This document shows, piece after piece, positions 1-6,872 of a stretch of DNA of 12,854 nt. This DNA is from CADEED01 sp036274075. GTDB lineage: Bacteria > Pseudomonadota > Gammaproteobacteria > Steroidobacterales > Steroidobacteraceae. The notes below the pieces were generated by a model. The model was not told the DNA's origin. It ran no database searches and worked only from the letters and a program-made list of their open reading frames with translations. Numbering within the stretch: the first letter of the stretch is position 1; every line of letters begins with the position of its first letter. Location of the stretch: contig DASUGK010000048.1 of the NCBI GenBank assembly GCA_036274075.1, forward strand, positions 1 through 12,854. The letters run 5' to 3'. The position numbers were made by a program, and so were the translations under genes.

Positions 1-45
1 GGGATTACGTCCGCCGCGTTACTTCCGCGCGGCGAACGTAATCCC
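1..45. repeat. REP-like hairpin downstream of the gluconate permease gene
   Basis: Bases 1-10 (GGGATTACGT) are the exact reverse complement of 36-45, and 12-18 (CGCCGCG) of 28-34. One mismatched pair (11/35) separates the two stems and the loop is 19-27. The result is an 18-position stem starting 22 bases past the permease stop codon. On the minus strand it could act as a transcription terminator, but any T-run would lie left of base 1 and cannot be seen. The GGGATTACG / CGTAATCCCGAC wording resembles intergenic palindromes common in gammaproteobacteria, which is recollection rather than a search result. Confidence 0.6.
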
Positions 46-67
46 GACATTCCCTCTCTGACACCAC

Positions 68-1384
68 TCAGGTGATGACGGCTTCCAGGGCGAGGACGCC
101 GAGGATGCCGACGACGCCGACGATGCCTTCCATGAGCGTCCAGCTCTTCAGCGTGTCCTTGAGGGAGAGGTTGAAGTACTCCTTCGCCATCCAGAAGCCC
201 GAGTCGTTGACGTGCGAGAACATCAAACTACCGGCGCCGACGGCCAGCACCATGAGGTTCGGGTCGACGTTGCCCGACGTGACTACCGGCGCCATCAGGC
301 CGGCGGCCGTCATGCCGGCCACGGTGGCCGAGCCGAGTGAAACGCGGATCACGCCGGCGATCAGCCAGCCGAGCAGCAGCGGGTCGATCGGCACGCTGAG
401 CAGCGCGGCGGAGATGTTCTTCTCCACTCCCGTCTCGGTGAACACCTGCTTGAGCGTGCCGGCGCCCGCGATGATGAGCAGGATCACCGCGATGTCCTTC
501 ACCGAATTGCCGTAGTCGTCCATCAGCGGCCCGATCTTCATTCCGCGCGACAACCCCAGCGTGTACGTCGCGACCGCCAGCGACAGCAGCATGACCGTGA
601 GGGGGTTGGTGAGGAAGTTGAACAGCGGCCGCCAGTCCTCCGGGATCGCGCCGAACAGCGAGTCGAGCAGCGACAGCGCGATCAGCGCCACCGGCAGCAG
701 CGCGCTCGCGAAGCAGTTGAACGTGCTCGGCAGCTCGTTCTCGGGCCGCAGCGGCGCGATGAACAGCGTGATCGGATTCGACTTCACGTTGCGGAACAGC
801 CGCGCGTACAGCGGCCCGGCGCAGATCATCGCCGGCAGCGCGACGATCAGCCCGTAGAACAGCGTCATGCCGAGGTTGGCGCCGAACATCGGCAGCATGG
901 CGGTGGGCGCCGGATGCGGCGGCAGGAAGCCGTGCGTCACCGACAACGAGGCGAACATCGGTATGCCGACGTAGATAGGCGGCACCTTGGTCTGCTGCAC
1001 CACCGAGAACACCAGCGGCACCAGCAGCACGAAGCCCACGTTGTAGAACAGCGGGATGCCCACCAGCAGGCCGGTGAACATCATGGCCCAGGTGATGTGT
1101 TTCTCGCCGAACAGGCGCATCAGCACCATGGCGATCTTCTGTGCCGCGCCGCTGTTGGCCACCAGCTTGCCGAACATGGCGCCGATGCAGACGATGCCCA
1201 GCAGTCCGCCGAGGATGGCGCCGATGCCTTTCTCGAGCACCGCGGGCACCTTGTCGACGGGCAGTCCCAGCAACACCGCGGCCACCCCCGAGGCCACCAG
1301 GAAGGCAAGGAACGGCTGCACCTTGCCCCAGCTGATGAGCAGCACCAGCAGAACGATCGAAGCGATTACGTACCAGAGTTCCAT
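68..1384 (-). CDS. GntP-family gluconate:H+ symporter
   Basis: This is an inner-membrane permease of the GntP family (438 residues; members are usually about 440-450), which imports gluconate or related sugar acids with protons. The protein is almost entirely hydrophobic segments joined by short loops. Family landmarks are the GIPLFYNVGF stretch (about 109-118), the HGFLPPHPAPT segment (about 151-161) and the HVNDSGFW motif (about 391-398) before the last helices. I chose the ATG at 1384; a GTG lies directly in front of it at 1387. A G-rich stretch at 1391-1395 is the only weak ribosome site. It is the last gene of the bglX operon, 25 bases after the gluconolactonase stop, which supports gluconate as substrate. 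Substrate within the family (gluconate, fructuronate, glycerate and others) cannot be told from sequence alone. No gluconate kinase is nearby. Confidence 0.9.
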   Translation of the reverse strand: MELWYVIASIVLLVLLISWGKVQPFLAFLVASGVAAVLLGLPVDKVPAVLEKGIGAILGGLLGIVCIGAMFGKLVANSGAAQKIAMVLMRLFGEKHITWAMMFTGLLVGIPLFYNVGFVLLVPLVFSVVQQTKVPPIYVGIPMFASLSVTHGFLPPHPAPTAMLPMFGANLGMTLFYGLIVALPAMICAGPLYARLFRNVKSNPITLFIAPLRPENELPSTFNCFASALLPVALIALSLLDSLFGAIPEDWRPLFNFLTNPLTVMLLSLAVATYTLGLSRGMKIGPLMDDYGNSVKDIAVILLIIAGAGTLKQVFTETGVEKNISAALLSVPIDPLLLGWLIAGVIRVSLGSATVAGMTAAGLMAPVVTSGNVDPNLMVLAVGAGSLMFSHVNDSGFWMAKEYFNLSLKDTLKSWTLMEGIVGVVGILGVLALEAVIT

Positions 1385-1409
1385 CACGCGCCCCCGCGAT
1401 GCCGAGTTG

Positions 1410-2504
1410 TCAGAAACCGGCGCCGCGCACGTTCAACTTGATACGCGCCAGCATGTCCTTGGAAGTGAGGTACAGCGTCCTGCCGTCGTCGCCGAACTTG
1501 CAGTTGGCGGTGGGTTTGCCGTCGACGATGCGGCCGAGGCGCTTGCCGTCCTTCGACAACACGATCACGCCGCCGGGGCCGGAGGTGAAGATGGTGCCGT
1601 CGTCGGCCACGGTGAGGCCGTCGGGCAGGCCCGGCGCGTCGTCGCCGACCAGGTCGGTGAAGTCGTGGAACAGCTTCTTGCCGGTGACCTTGCCCTCGGC
1701 GTCGAGGGTGTAGGCCATGATGATGGCCTTGGTGGGCTCGGACTGCGCCACGTAGAGCACGCTCTCGTCGGGCGACAGCGCCACGCCATTCGGACGATGC
1801 AGCTCCTTCTCGACGACCGTGACCGTGCCGTCCGTGCCGGCGCGATACACGCCGTTGAACGGCATCTCCTTCTCCGGCGCGTCATCGAACTTCTTGAAGC
1901 CATACGGCGGGTCGGTGAAGAAGATCACGCCGCTCTTCGTCTTCGCCACGTCGTTGGGGCTCGAGAACTTCTTGCCGTCGAACTTCTCGGCCACCGGCGT
2001 CTTGGTCTTGGTCACGAGGTCCAGCCGCTGGATGGAGCGGTTGCCGGTGTCGGCCACCAGGATGCTCTTGTCGTCGAGGATGGCCAGGCCATTGGCGCCG
2101 GCTTCGCGCCACACGTTCTCGTCCGGGGCGGTCGCTCCGGAGGGATCGAGGAATTTCTCGAGGCCGCCGGCCTCCGACCACTTCCACATCTTGTTGCCGG
2201 GCACGTCGGTGAACAGCAGGTATCCACCCGACTTCACCCAGATGGGGCCTTCCGCCCAGCCGAAGCCTTCGGCGAGTTTCTCGACCTTCCAGTCCACCGG
2301 CACGATGGCATCCATCGCCGGATCCCAGCGGTCGATGCGCGCCTCTTCCACCTTGGTGGGCACGGGCGGGGGCGCCGGCGCCGCGTCGGGCGCGGGTCCG
2401 TTGGTCGACGGCGAAACCGAATCCGGCGCCTTCGAGCAGGCCGCGCCCAACAACGCCAGCAGCGCCATCGCGCCCAGACCATTCAGCCCAGTGACCTTCT
2501 TCAT
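1410..2504 (-). CDS. SMP-30/gluconolactonase family lipoprotein
   Basis: A six-bladed SMP-30/gluconolactonase/LRE-type propeller (364 residues) that probably hydrolyses glucono-1,5-lactone to gluconate in the periplasm. Residues 1-22 form a lipoprotein-like leader ending LLGAAC, with Cys23 as the likely lipidated residue; the -3 position is Gly, so the lipobox is imperfect. A Pro/Ala-rich linker (about 26-50) leads to the enzyme domain. Likely metal ligands are Glu85 (WAEGP), Asn239 (RPNGV) and Asp295 (LPDGL), matching the E/N/D set of the family; Asn184 (SSPND) is a further conserved Asn. The ATG at 2504 is preceded by AGGGAG (2510-2515) with a 5-base spacer. That site directly abuts the stop codon of bglX, implying translational coupling. 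The reading frame stays open further upstream, but that would place the leader internally. Some relatives are lactonases for other substrates. Confidence 0.85.
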   Translation of the reverse strand: MKKVTGLNGLGAMALLALLGAACSKAPDSVSPSTNGPAPDAAPAPPPVPTKVEEARIDRWDPAMDAIVPVDWKVEKLAEGFGWAEGPIWVKSGGYLLFTDVPGNKMWKWSEAGGLEKFLDPSGATAPDENVWREAGANGLAILDDKSILVADTGNRSIQRLDLVTKTKTPVAEKFDGKKFSSPNDVAKTKSGVIFFTDPPYGFKKFDDAPEKEMPFNGVYRAGTDGTVTVVEKELHRPNGVALSPDESVLYVAQSEPTKAIIMAYTLDAEGKVTGKKLFHDFTDLVGDDAPGLPDGLTVADDGTIFTSGPGGVIVLSKDGKRLGRIVDGKPTANCKFGDDGRTLYLTSKDMLARIKLNVRGAGF

Positions 2505-2515
2505 GGGGACTCCCT

Positions 2516-4798
2516 CTAGCTTCCTGAAACGATGACTCGCGTGGGCAGTGCAGCCGCCGGCGCGGTGCCCAGGTGTGTTTTCGAAATCTCGAATGAACCG
2601 TTGGCGCGCAGGTCCCCCGACGACGCGCCTATCCAGAAATCGATGCGCCCGGCCTCGACCAGCCACTGGCCCTTGGGACCCCAGAACGCGAATTGCTCCG
2701 GCGTCAGGCTGAAGGTGATGCGCTTGCGCTGCCCCGCACCGAGCTCGACGCGCTTGAAGCCGCGCAGTTCGAGCACCGGCCGTGCGACCGACGCCACCGG
2801 GTCGCGCACGTACAGCTGCACGACTTCGTCGCCCGGTACGCCACCGGTGTTCTCCACGGTGATCGAAATGTCGATGCGCTCACCCGGCCCGACCGACTGC
2901 GCGCTCTGCGCGAGATCGCCGTAGCGGAATTCGCTGTAGCTCAGCCCATGGCCGAACGGGAACAGCGGCGTGATGGGCAGGTCGTGATATCGCACCGTGT
3001 CCTTGGTGAGGTCAGGATCGGCCGGACGGCCCGTGGCATTGGCGGCGTAGTGGAACGGCACCGCGCCGGTGGCGCGCGGGAAGGCCGCCGGCAGCCGCCC
3101 GGCAGGCGAATACTTGCCGAACAACACGTCCGCCACGGCATTGCCGGCTTCCACGCCCAACATCCATGTCTCGACGATTGCCGGCGCTTTTTCCGTTAGT
3201 TCCTGGATGGCGAGCGGCCGGCCGTTGGCCAGCAGTACGACCACGGGTTTGCCGAGCGCCAGCACGCGCCGCGCCAGCTCCATCTGGCTCGGCGGCAGCT
3301 CCAGGCTGGAGCGGCTGCGTGCCTCTCCCGACTGGTCGAAGTCCTCGCCGATCATGAGCACGATGACGTCGGCCGCCTTGGCCACCTTGAGCGCGGCAGG
3401 AATGCCGGAAACGTCGGTGTTGCGCGGATCGGCGCCGGGCGCGGAGGTGACCTTGACGCCGGCCGGCAGCGCCGTGGTGATGCCCTTGAGCACGGTCACC
3501 ACGTCTTCCGCCTTGCCCTGGGCGCGCCACGAACCCAGCTCGGACAACCCGTCGGTAGCCAGCGTGCCGATCACCGCGATGCTGCGGATCTTCGACGCGT
3601 CCAGTGGCAGTAGTTTGCCGTCGTTCTTGAGCAGCACGATCGACTGGCGCGCGATGGCGCGCGCGGCCTCGCGATGGTCGGGCGCCAGCAGCTCGCGCGC
3701 CTCGCGCTCGACGTCGTGATATTGCATGGGCTTGTCGAACAGGCCGAGCTGCTCCTTGACGCGCAGGATGCGCAGCACGGCCTCGTCGAGTTGCTTCAGG
3801 CGCGCCGGGTCCTTCGACACCACGGCCTCGAGATCCTCGGCGTACACGCCGCCCACCATGTCCATGTCGACGCTGGCGTCGAGCGCCAGCGATGCGGCCG
3901 CCGCGCGGTCCGCCGCCACGCCGTGGTTGATGAGCTCGCCGATCGAGCCCCAGTCGGAAACCATGAGTCCCTGCCAGCCCCAGCCGCCGCGCAGCGTGCC
4001 GCGCAACAGCTCGCGGTTCGCGGTGGTCGGCACGCCGGCGATGTCGTTGAATGCCACCATGAACGAGCCGGAACCGGCGCGCGCCGCGGCGTAGAACGGC
4101 GGTAGATAGACCTCCTGCAGGGTGCGCTCGGAGAGATCCGCGCTGTTGTAGTCACGCCCGCCGATGGCGGCGCCGTAGGCGCCGAAATGCTTGGCGGTGG
4201 CCATCAGCGCGCCAGGCCGCAGCGTGTTGCCGCCCTGGTAGCCGGCCACCTGAGCCACGGCCATGCGCGAGCCCAGGTAGGGGTCCTCGCCCGCACCCTC
4301 GACGATGCGGCCCCAGCGCGGATCGCGCGCGATGTCGACCATGGGCGCGAAGGTCCAGTGCAGTCCCGCCGACGTGGCTTCCTCGGCGGCGATGCGCGCC
4401 GCGCGCTCCTGCGACTCGGGCGCCCAGGTGGACGCCATGGCGAGCGGCACCGGGAAGATCGTGCGGTAGCCGTGCACCACGTCCATGGCGAACAGCAGCG
4501 GGATGCCGAGGCGCGACTCCTCGACCGCCACCTTCTGGAGCCGGCCCAGCGGCTCGGCGCCGGCCACGTGCAGGTACGAACCCACTCCGCCGGCACGCGC
4601 ACGCGCCAGCTCCGTGTCGTCGAGCCGCGAGTTCAGTGACTTGCTGCGGCCGCCGGCACGCTGGACGAGCTGACCGAGCTTTTCGTCCAGGGTCATCTTC
4701 TTGAGTAGGACTTCCGGACGGGACAGTGTCTGTGCAGGTGCATGTCCTGGGCAGGACAACACGACAACAGCAAAACAGGCCACGGCTGCGTGGCGCAT
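2516..4798 (-). CDS. bglX: Periplasmic GH3 beta-glucosidase, BglX type
   Basis: A glycoside hydrolase family 3 enzyme (760 residues; E. coli BglX is about 765) that releases glucose from cellobiose and other beta-glucosides. Residues 1-23 are a Sec signal ending APAQ. The N-terminal TIM-barrel domain carries MDVVHG (105-110), RDPRWGR (158-164), Lys203-His204 and the nucleophile Asp282 in VSDWG. The second domain starts near SIVLLKNDG (386-394); Glu492 in SGEARSR is the likely acid/base by analogy with BglX. PFGHGLSYSEF (614-624) leads into a C-terminal fibronectin-III-like domain. About 20 extra residues follow it. Start choice: ATG at 4798. A TTG at 4810 (TTG TTG CGC CCG ATG) sits better behind GGGGGGAGA and would add four residues; a GTG at 4828 is also in frame. 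First gene of the operon leading to the lactonase and permease. Confidence 0.93.
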   Translation of the reverse strand: MRHAAVACFAVVVLSCPGHAPAQTLSRPEVLLKKMTLDEKLGQLVQRAGGRSKSLNSRLDDTELARARAGGVGSYLHVAGAEPLGRLQKVAVEESRLGIPLLFAMDVVHGYRTIFPVPLAMASTWAPESQERAARIAAEEATSAGLHWTFAPMVDIARDPRWGRIVEGAGEDPYLGSRMAVAQVAGYQGGNTLRPGALMATAKHFGAYGAAIGGRDYNSADLSERTLQEVYLPPFYAAARAGSGSFMVAFNDIAGVPTTANRELLRGTLRGGWGWQGLMVSDWGSIGELINHGVAADRAAAASLALDASVDMDMVGGVYAEDLEAVVSKDPARLKQLDEAVLRILRVKEQLGLFDKPMQYHDVEREARELLAPDHREAARAIARQSIVLLKNDGKLLPLDASKIRSIAVIGTLATDGLSELGSWRAQGKAEDVVTVLKGITTALPAGVKVTSAPGADPRNTDVSGIPAALKVAKAADVIVLMIGEDFDQSGEARSRSSLELPPSQMELARRVLALGKPVVVLLANGRPLAIQELTEKAPAIVETWMLGVEAGNAVADVLFGKYSPAGRLPAAFPRATGAVPFHYAANATGRPADPDLTKDTVRYHDLPITPLFPFGHGLSYSEFRYGDLAQSAQSVGPGERIDISITVENTGGVPGDEVVQLYVRDPVASVARPVLELRGFKRVELGAGQRKRITFSLTPEQFAFWGPKGQWLVEAGRIDFWIGASSGDLRANGSFEISKTHLGTAPAAALPTRVIVSGS

Positions 4799-4840
4799 CG
4801 GGCGCAACAAGAGCGAATCTCCCCCCACGACGGTGTCAGG

Positions 4841-4870
4841 AATCTACCCGAAGCAACCGTACGGTGTCCC
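4841..4870 (-). promoter_or_regulatory. Candidate bglX promoter with a palindrome in its spacer
   Basis: On the minus strand GGGACA (4865-4870) and TAGATT (4841-4846), each 4/6 to sigma-70 consensus, are separated by 18 bases. The perfect 10-base palindrome ACCGTACGGT (4856-4865) lies inside the spacer, a usual place for a repressor site. The octamer ACGGTGTC occurs at 4830-4837 and again at 4861-4868, 31 bases apart, which is about three helical turns. This gap lies between divergent genes, so the site could also affect the acetyltransferase gene. No regulator gene is present in the window. The promoter is weak by consensus and unproven. Confidence 0.3.
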
Positions 4871-4876
4871 ACTTTC

Positions 4877-4882
4877 AGGAGG
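4877..4882 (+). promoter_or_regulatory. Strong ribosome binding site of the acetyltransferase gene
   Basis: A perfect AGGAGG. It is 9 bases before TTG at 4892 and 15 bases before the in-frame ATG at 4898 (sequence TTG TTG ATG). Spacing favours the TTG; codon preference favours the ATG. The product changes by only two residues. Confidence 0.65.
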
Positions 4883-4897
4883 TCTCGAGCCTTGTTG

Positions 4898-5368
4898 ATG
4901 AAGATCCATGCGCTGGCGCATTGGCTGTGGAAACGCCATGTGCCGCTGCTGCCGCGCCTGCTCTCACTTTTCAATCGCGTGTTGTTCTCGGTGGACCTGC
5001 CGGCTCCCACCCGGATCGGCAAGGGCTCGGTGCTCAAACATTCCGGCCTCGGCACGGTGGTCCATCGCCGGGCCATCATCGGTGACCGCGTGAGGATCAA
5101 TCCGGGCGTGGTGATCGGAGGCCGTTCGGGACACAAGCCGGTGCCGGTGATCGAAGACGACGTCGAGATCGGCGTCGGCGCCAAGGTGCTGGGGCCGGTG
5201 CGCATCGGCCGCGGCGCCATCGTCGGGGCGAATGCAGTGGTATTGCACGATGTGCCTCCCGGCGCCGTGGTCGTCGGCATCCCGGCACGCATCCTGCGCC
5301 GGCGCCCGCTGGAGCCGCAGGACACCGCACCGGCCAACGAAACGGGGTTCGAAGACACCGGCACATGA
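4898..5368 (+). CDS. Short serine-O-acetyltransferase-like hexapeptide transferase
   Basis: A 156-residue left-handed beta-helix acyltransferase of the serine acetyltransferase (CysE) subgroup. It would move acetyl from acetyl-CoA to a hydroxyl acceptor in the cytoplasm. Hexapeptide-repeat strands run from about 38 to 132, ending in the usual VPPGAVVVGIPARIL. By hand comparison with CysE, Asp33, His48 (LKHSG) and His79 (SGHKP) fall at the catalytic and substrate-binding positions, so the active site looks intact. The N-terminal helical domain of full CysE (which is about 270 residues) is absent, leaving about 30 residues with a basic, amphipathic stretch. Short versions like this are often found in polysaccharide clusters. 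A glycosyltransferase does lie 5 kb downstream, but the direct neighbour is dacB. The acceptor could be serine, a sugar or something else. Residues after 135 look disordered. Confidence 0.8.
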   Translation: MKIHALAHWLWKRHVPLLPRLLSLFNRVLFSVDLPAPTRIGKGSVLKHSGLGTVVHRRAIIGDRVRINPGVVIGGRSGHKPVPVIEDDVEIGVGAKVLGPVRIGRGAIVGANAVVLHDVPPGAVVVGIPARILRRRPLEPQDTAPANETGFEDTGT

Positions 5369-5383
5369 ATTCCCCGCGCTGCC

Positions 5384-5399
5384 GCGGCACACTTGCCGC
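5384..5399 (+). promoter_or_regulatory. Hairpin directly in front of the dacB start codon
   Basis: GCGGCA (5384-5389) and TGCCGC (5394-5399) form a perfect 6-base-pair stem with a 4-base loop ending one base before the ATG at 5400. There is no Shine-Dalgarno-like sequence here, so the hairpin occupies the place where one would be. In the mRNA it could limit initiation, or initiation may depend on translation from the upstream gene, whose stop is 31 bases away. Such a short GC-rich stem can also occur by chance in this DNA. Confidence 0.3.
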
Positions 5400-6821
5400 A
5401 TGCAGCGTGTCTCGAGCTGGCTGATCGCCGCTTTCCTGGGTGTCGCCGCGGCCCAGTCGCCGCCTCCATCAGCCGCGGCGCCGTCGCAGGCTTCGCCGGC
5501 TGACTACCTGGCGCGGCTCGCCGCGGCCCGCATCCCGGCGGACGCCACGGCCGTGGTGGTCATGCCCGTGGACGACGGGCCGTTGCGCTGGTCGGCCAAT
5601 GCCGGCAAGCCGATGAATCCGGCCAGCACGATGAAGCTCGTGACTACCTACTCGGCACTGCACCTGCTGGGCCCGGCGTACACGTTCCGCACCGAGGTGC
5701 TGGCCAACGGCCCGCAGGCCGGCCACGTGCTGCACGGCGAGTTGTACGTGCGCGGCGGCGGCGATCCGCACCTGGTCGTGGAGAACCTGTGGCGGCTGCT
5801 CGACCGCCTGCGCGGCTTCGGCATCCGCGACATCCGCGGCGACCTGGTGCTCGACAAGACGCTGTTCGATTCGCTGGAGCACGATCCGGGGCAGTTCGAC
5901 GGTGAGGAAGGGCGCGCCTACAACGTGGGGCCGGACGCATTGCTGGTGAACTTCAAGTCCATCGCGGTGACCTTCGTGCCCGATACCGCGGCGCGCGTGG
6001 CGCGCGTCATGGTGGTGCCCGAGGTCGCGGGCATGAAGTACCCGCGCATGGTGCCGGGCATCGACGGCGGTTGCGGCGACTGGCGCTCGCGGCTCAGGGC
6101 CGACATCAACGATCCCATGAACCTGCGCTTCGGCGGCAGCTACCCGCTGGCCTGCGGCGAACGCGCCATCTACCTGGGCGCGCTCGGGCACACTAACTAC
6201 TTCGCCGCGGTGTTCCGCGCGTTGTGGGAGCGGCAGGGTGGCGCGTGGAGCGGCAAGGTGCGCGAGGCCGCCGTGCCCGCCACGGCGCGGCTGGTAGCGG
6301 TGCAGGAATCCGAGCCGCTGGCGGTGCTGATCCGCGACATCAACAAGTTCAGCAACAACGTCATGACCCAGCAGCTGTTCCTCACCATGGGGGCGGCCGG
6401 CGGCGAGCCCGGCAACCCCGAACGCGGCGCGGCCGCGGTGCGCGGCCTGCTGGCGGCGCGCGGCATCGCCGCGCCCGAGCTGGTGCTGGAGAACGGCTGC
6501 GGGCTGTCGCGCGTCGAACGCATCTCGGCCGCCACGCTCGGCAACGTGCTCGCCGATGCCTGGCGCAGCCAGTGGATGAGCGAGCTCATGGCGTCGCTGC
6601 CGATCTCCGGCGTGGACGGGACCATGCAGCGCCGCAACGTGCCGGCGGGCGCGGCGCACATGAAGACCGGCATGCTCGGGGACACCCGCGCCGTCGCGGG
6701 TTACGTGCAGGCGGCCAGCGGCAAGCGCTACATCGTCGTGGCCATCATCAATCACCCCAACGCGGGGCGCGGGCAGGGCGCTCACGATGCCCTGCTGGAG
6801 TGGGTATACCTGACGGGTTAG
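5400..6821 (+). CDS. dacB: D-Ala-D-Ala carboxypeptidase/endopeptidase (PBP4, class C)
   Basis: A periplasmic low-molecular-weight penicillin-binding protein (peptidase family S13, 473 residues) that trims or cleaves peptidoglycan peptide cross-links. A signal peptide occupies about residues 1-19, followed by an Ala/Pro/Ser stretch. All three active-site motifs are present: SxxK as Ser76-Thr-Met-Lys79, SxN as Ser318-Asn-Asn320 and KTG at 422-424. The long separation between the first two motifs fits the inserted domains of PBP4. The ATG at 5400 gives a proper signal peptide; the frame is open further upstream, but that would bury the signal inside the acetyltransferase gene. It starts 31 bases after the acetyltransferase stop and may share its transcript. 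The perfect palindrome GGGGCCGGCCCC overlaps the last base of the stop codon but lacks a T-run. Confidence 0.92.
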   Translation: MQRVSSWLIAAFLGVAAAQSPPPSAAAPSQASPADYLARLAAARIPADATAVVVMPVDDGPLRWSANAGKPMNPASTMKLVTTYSALHLLGPAYTFRTEVLANGPQAGHVLHGELYVRGGGDPHLVVENLWRLLDRLRGFGIRDIRGDLVLDKTLFDSLEHDPGQFDGEEGRAYNVGPDALLVNFKSIAVTFVPDTAARVARVMVVPEVAGMKYPRMVPGIDGGCGDWRSRLRADINDPMNLRFGGSYPLACGERAIYLGALGHTNYFAAVFRALWERQGGAWSGKVREAAVPATARLVAVQESEPLAVLIRDINKFSNNVMTQQLFLTMGAAGGEPGNPERGAAAVRGLLAARGIAAPELVLENGCGLSRVERISAATLGNVLADAWRSQWMSELMASLPISGVDGTMQRRNVPAGAAHMKTGMLGDTRAVAGYVQAASGKRYIVVAIINHPNAGRGQGAHDALLEWVYLTG

Positions 6822-6836
6822 GGGCCGGCCCCACGG

Positions 6837-6863
6837 CGCGGCCCTCCGCGGCCCGTCTATAAT
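6837..6863 (+). promoter_or_regulatory. Candidate promoter for the CobW-WD40 operon, near-leaderless
   Basis: A perfect TATAAT lies at 6858-6863, only 9 bases before the ATG at 6873. If used as a -10 box, transcription would start within a few bases of the start codon and the mRNA would be leaderless or nearly so, which agrees with the lack of a Shine-Dalgarno sequence. No good -35 hexamer is seen. Instead, CGCGGCCC occurs twice with a 10-base period (6837-6844 and 6847-6854), a possible activator or repressor site. I do not see a clear AT-rich Zur-type palindrome, although many COG0523 genes are zinc-regulated. Confidence 0.45.
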
Positions 6864-6872
6864 GCAAGCCCC

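Noticed and set aside
1056..2519. 487-codon open frame on the plus strand
   Set aside because: It lies antisense to the permease and lactonase genes, its translation is His/Arg/Gly-rich low-complexity sequence typical of high-GC shadow frames, and the opposite strand has clear families.
4743..4758. TGTCCTG-GG-CAGGACA inverted repeat
   Set aside because: It lies inside the signal-peptide codons of bglX and is too short to separate from chance; not called as an operator.
5469..6785. 438-codon open frame on the minus strand
   Set aside because: Antisense to dacB, which has all three penicillin-binding motifs; the translation is Arg/His/Ala-rich without any family signal.
6821..6832. GGGGCCGGCCCC palindrome after dacB as a terminator
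   Set aside because: No loop and no T-run on either strand; a 12-base all-GC palindrome is weak evidence in DNA of this composition.
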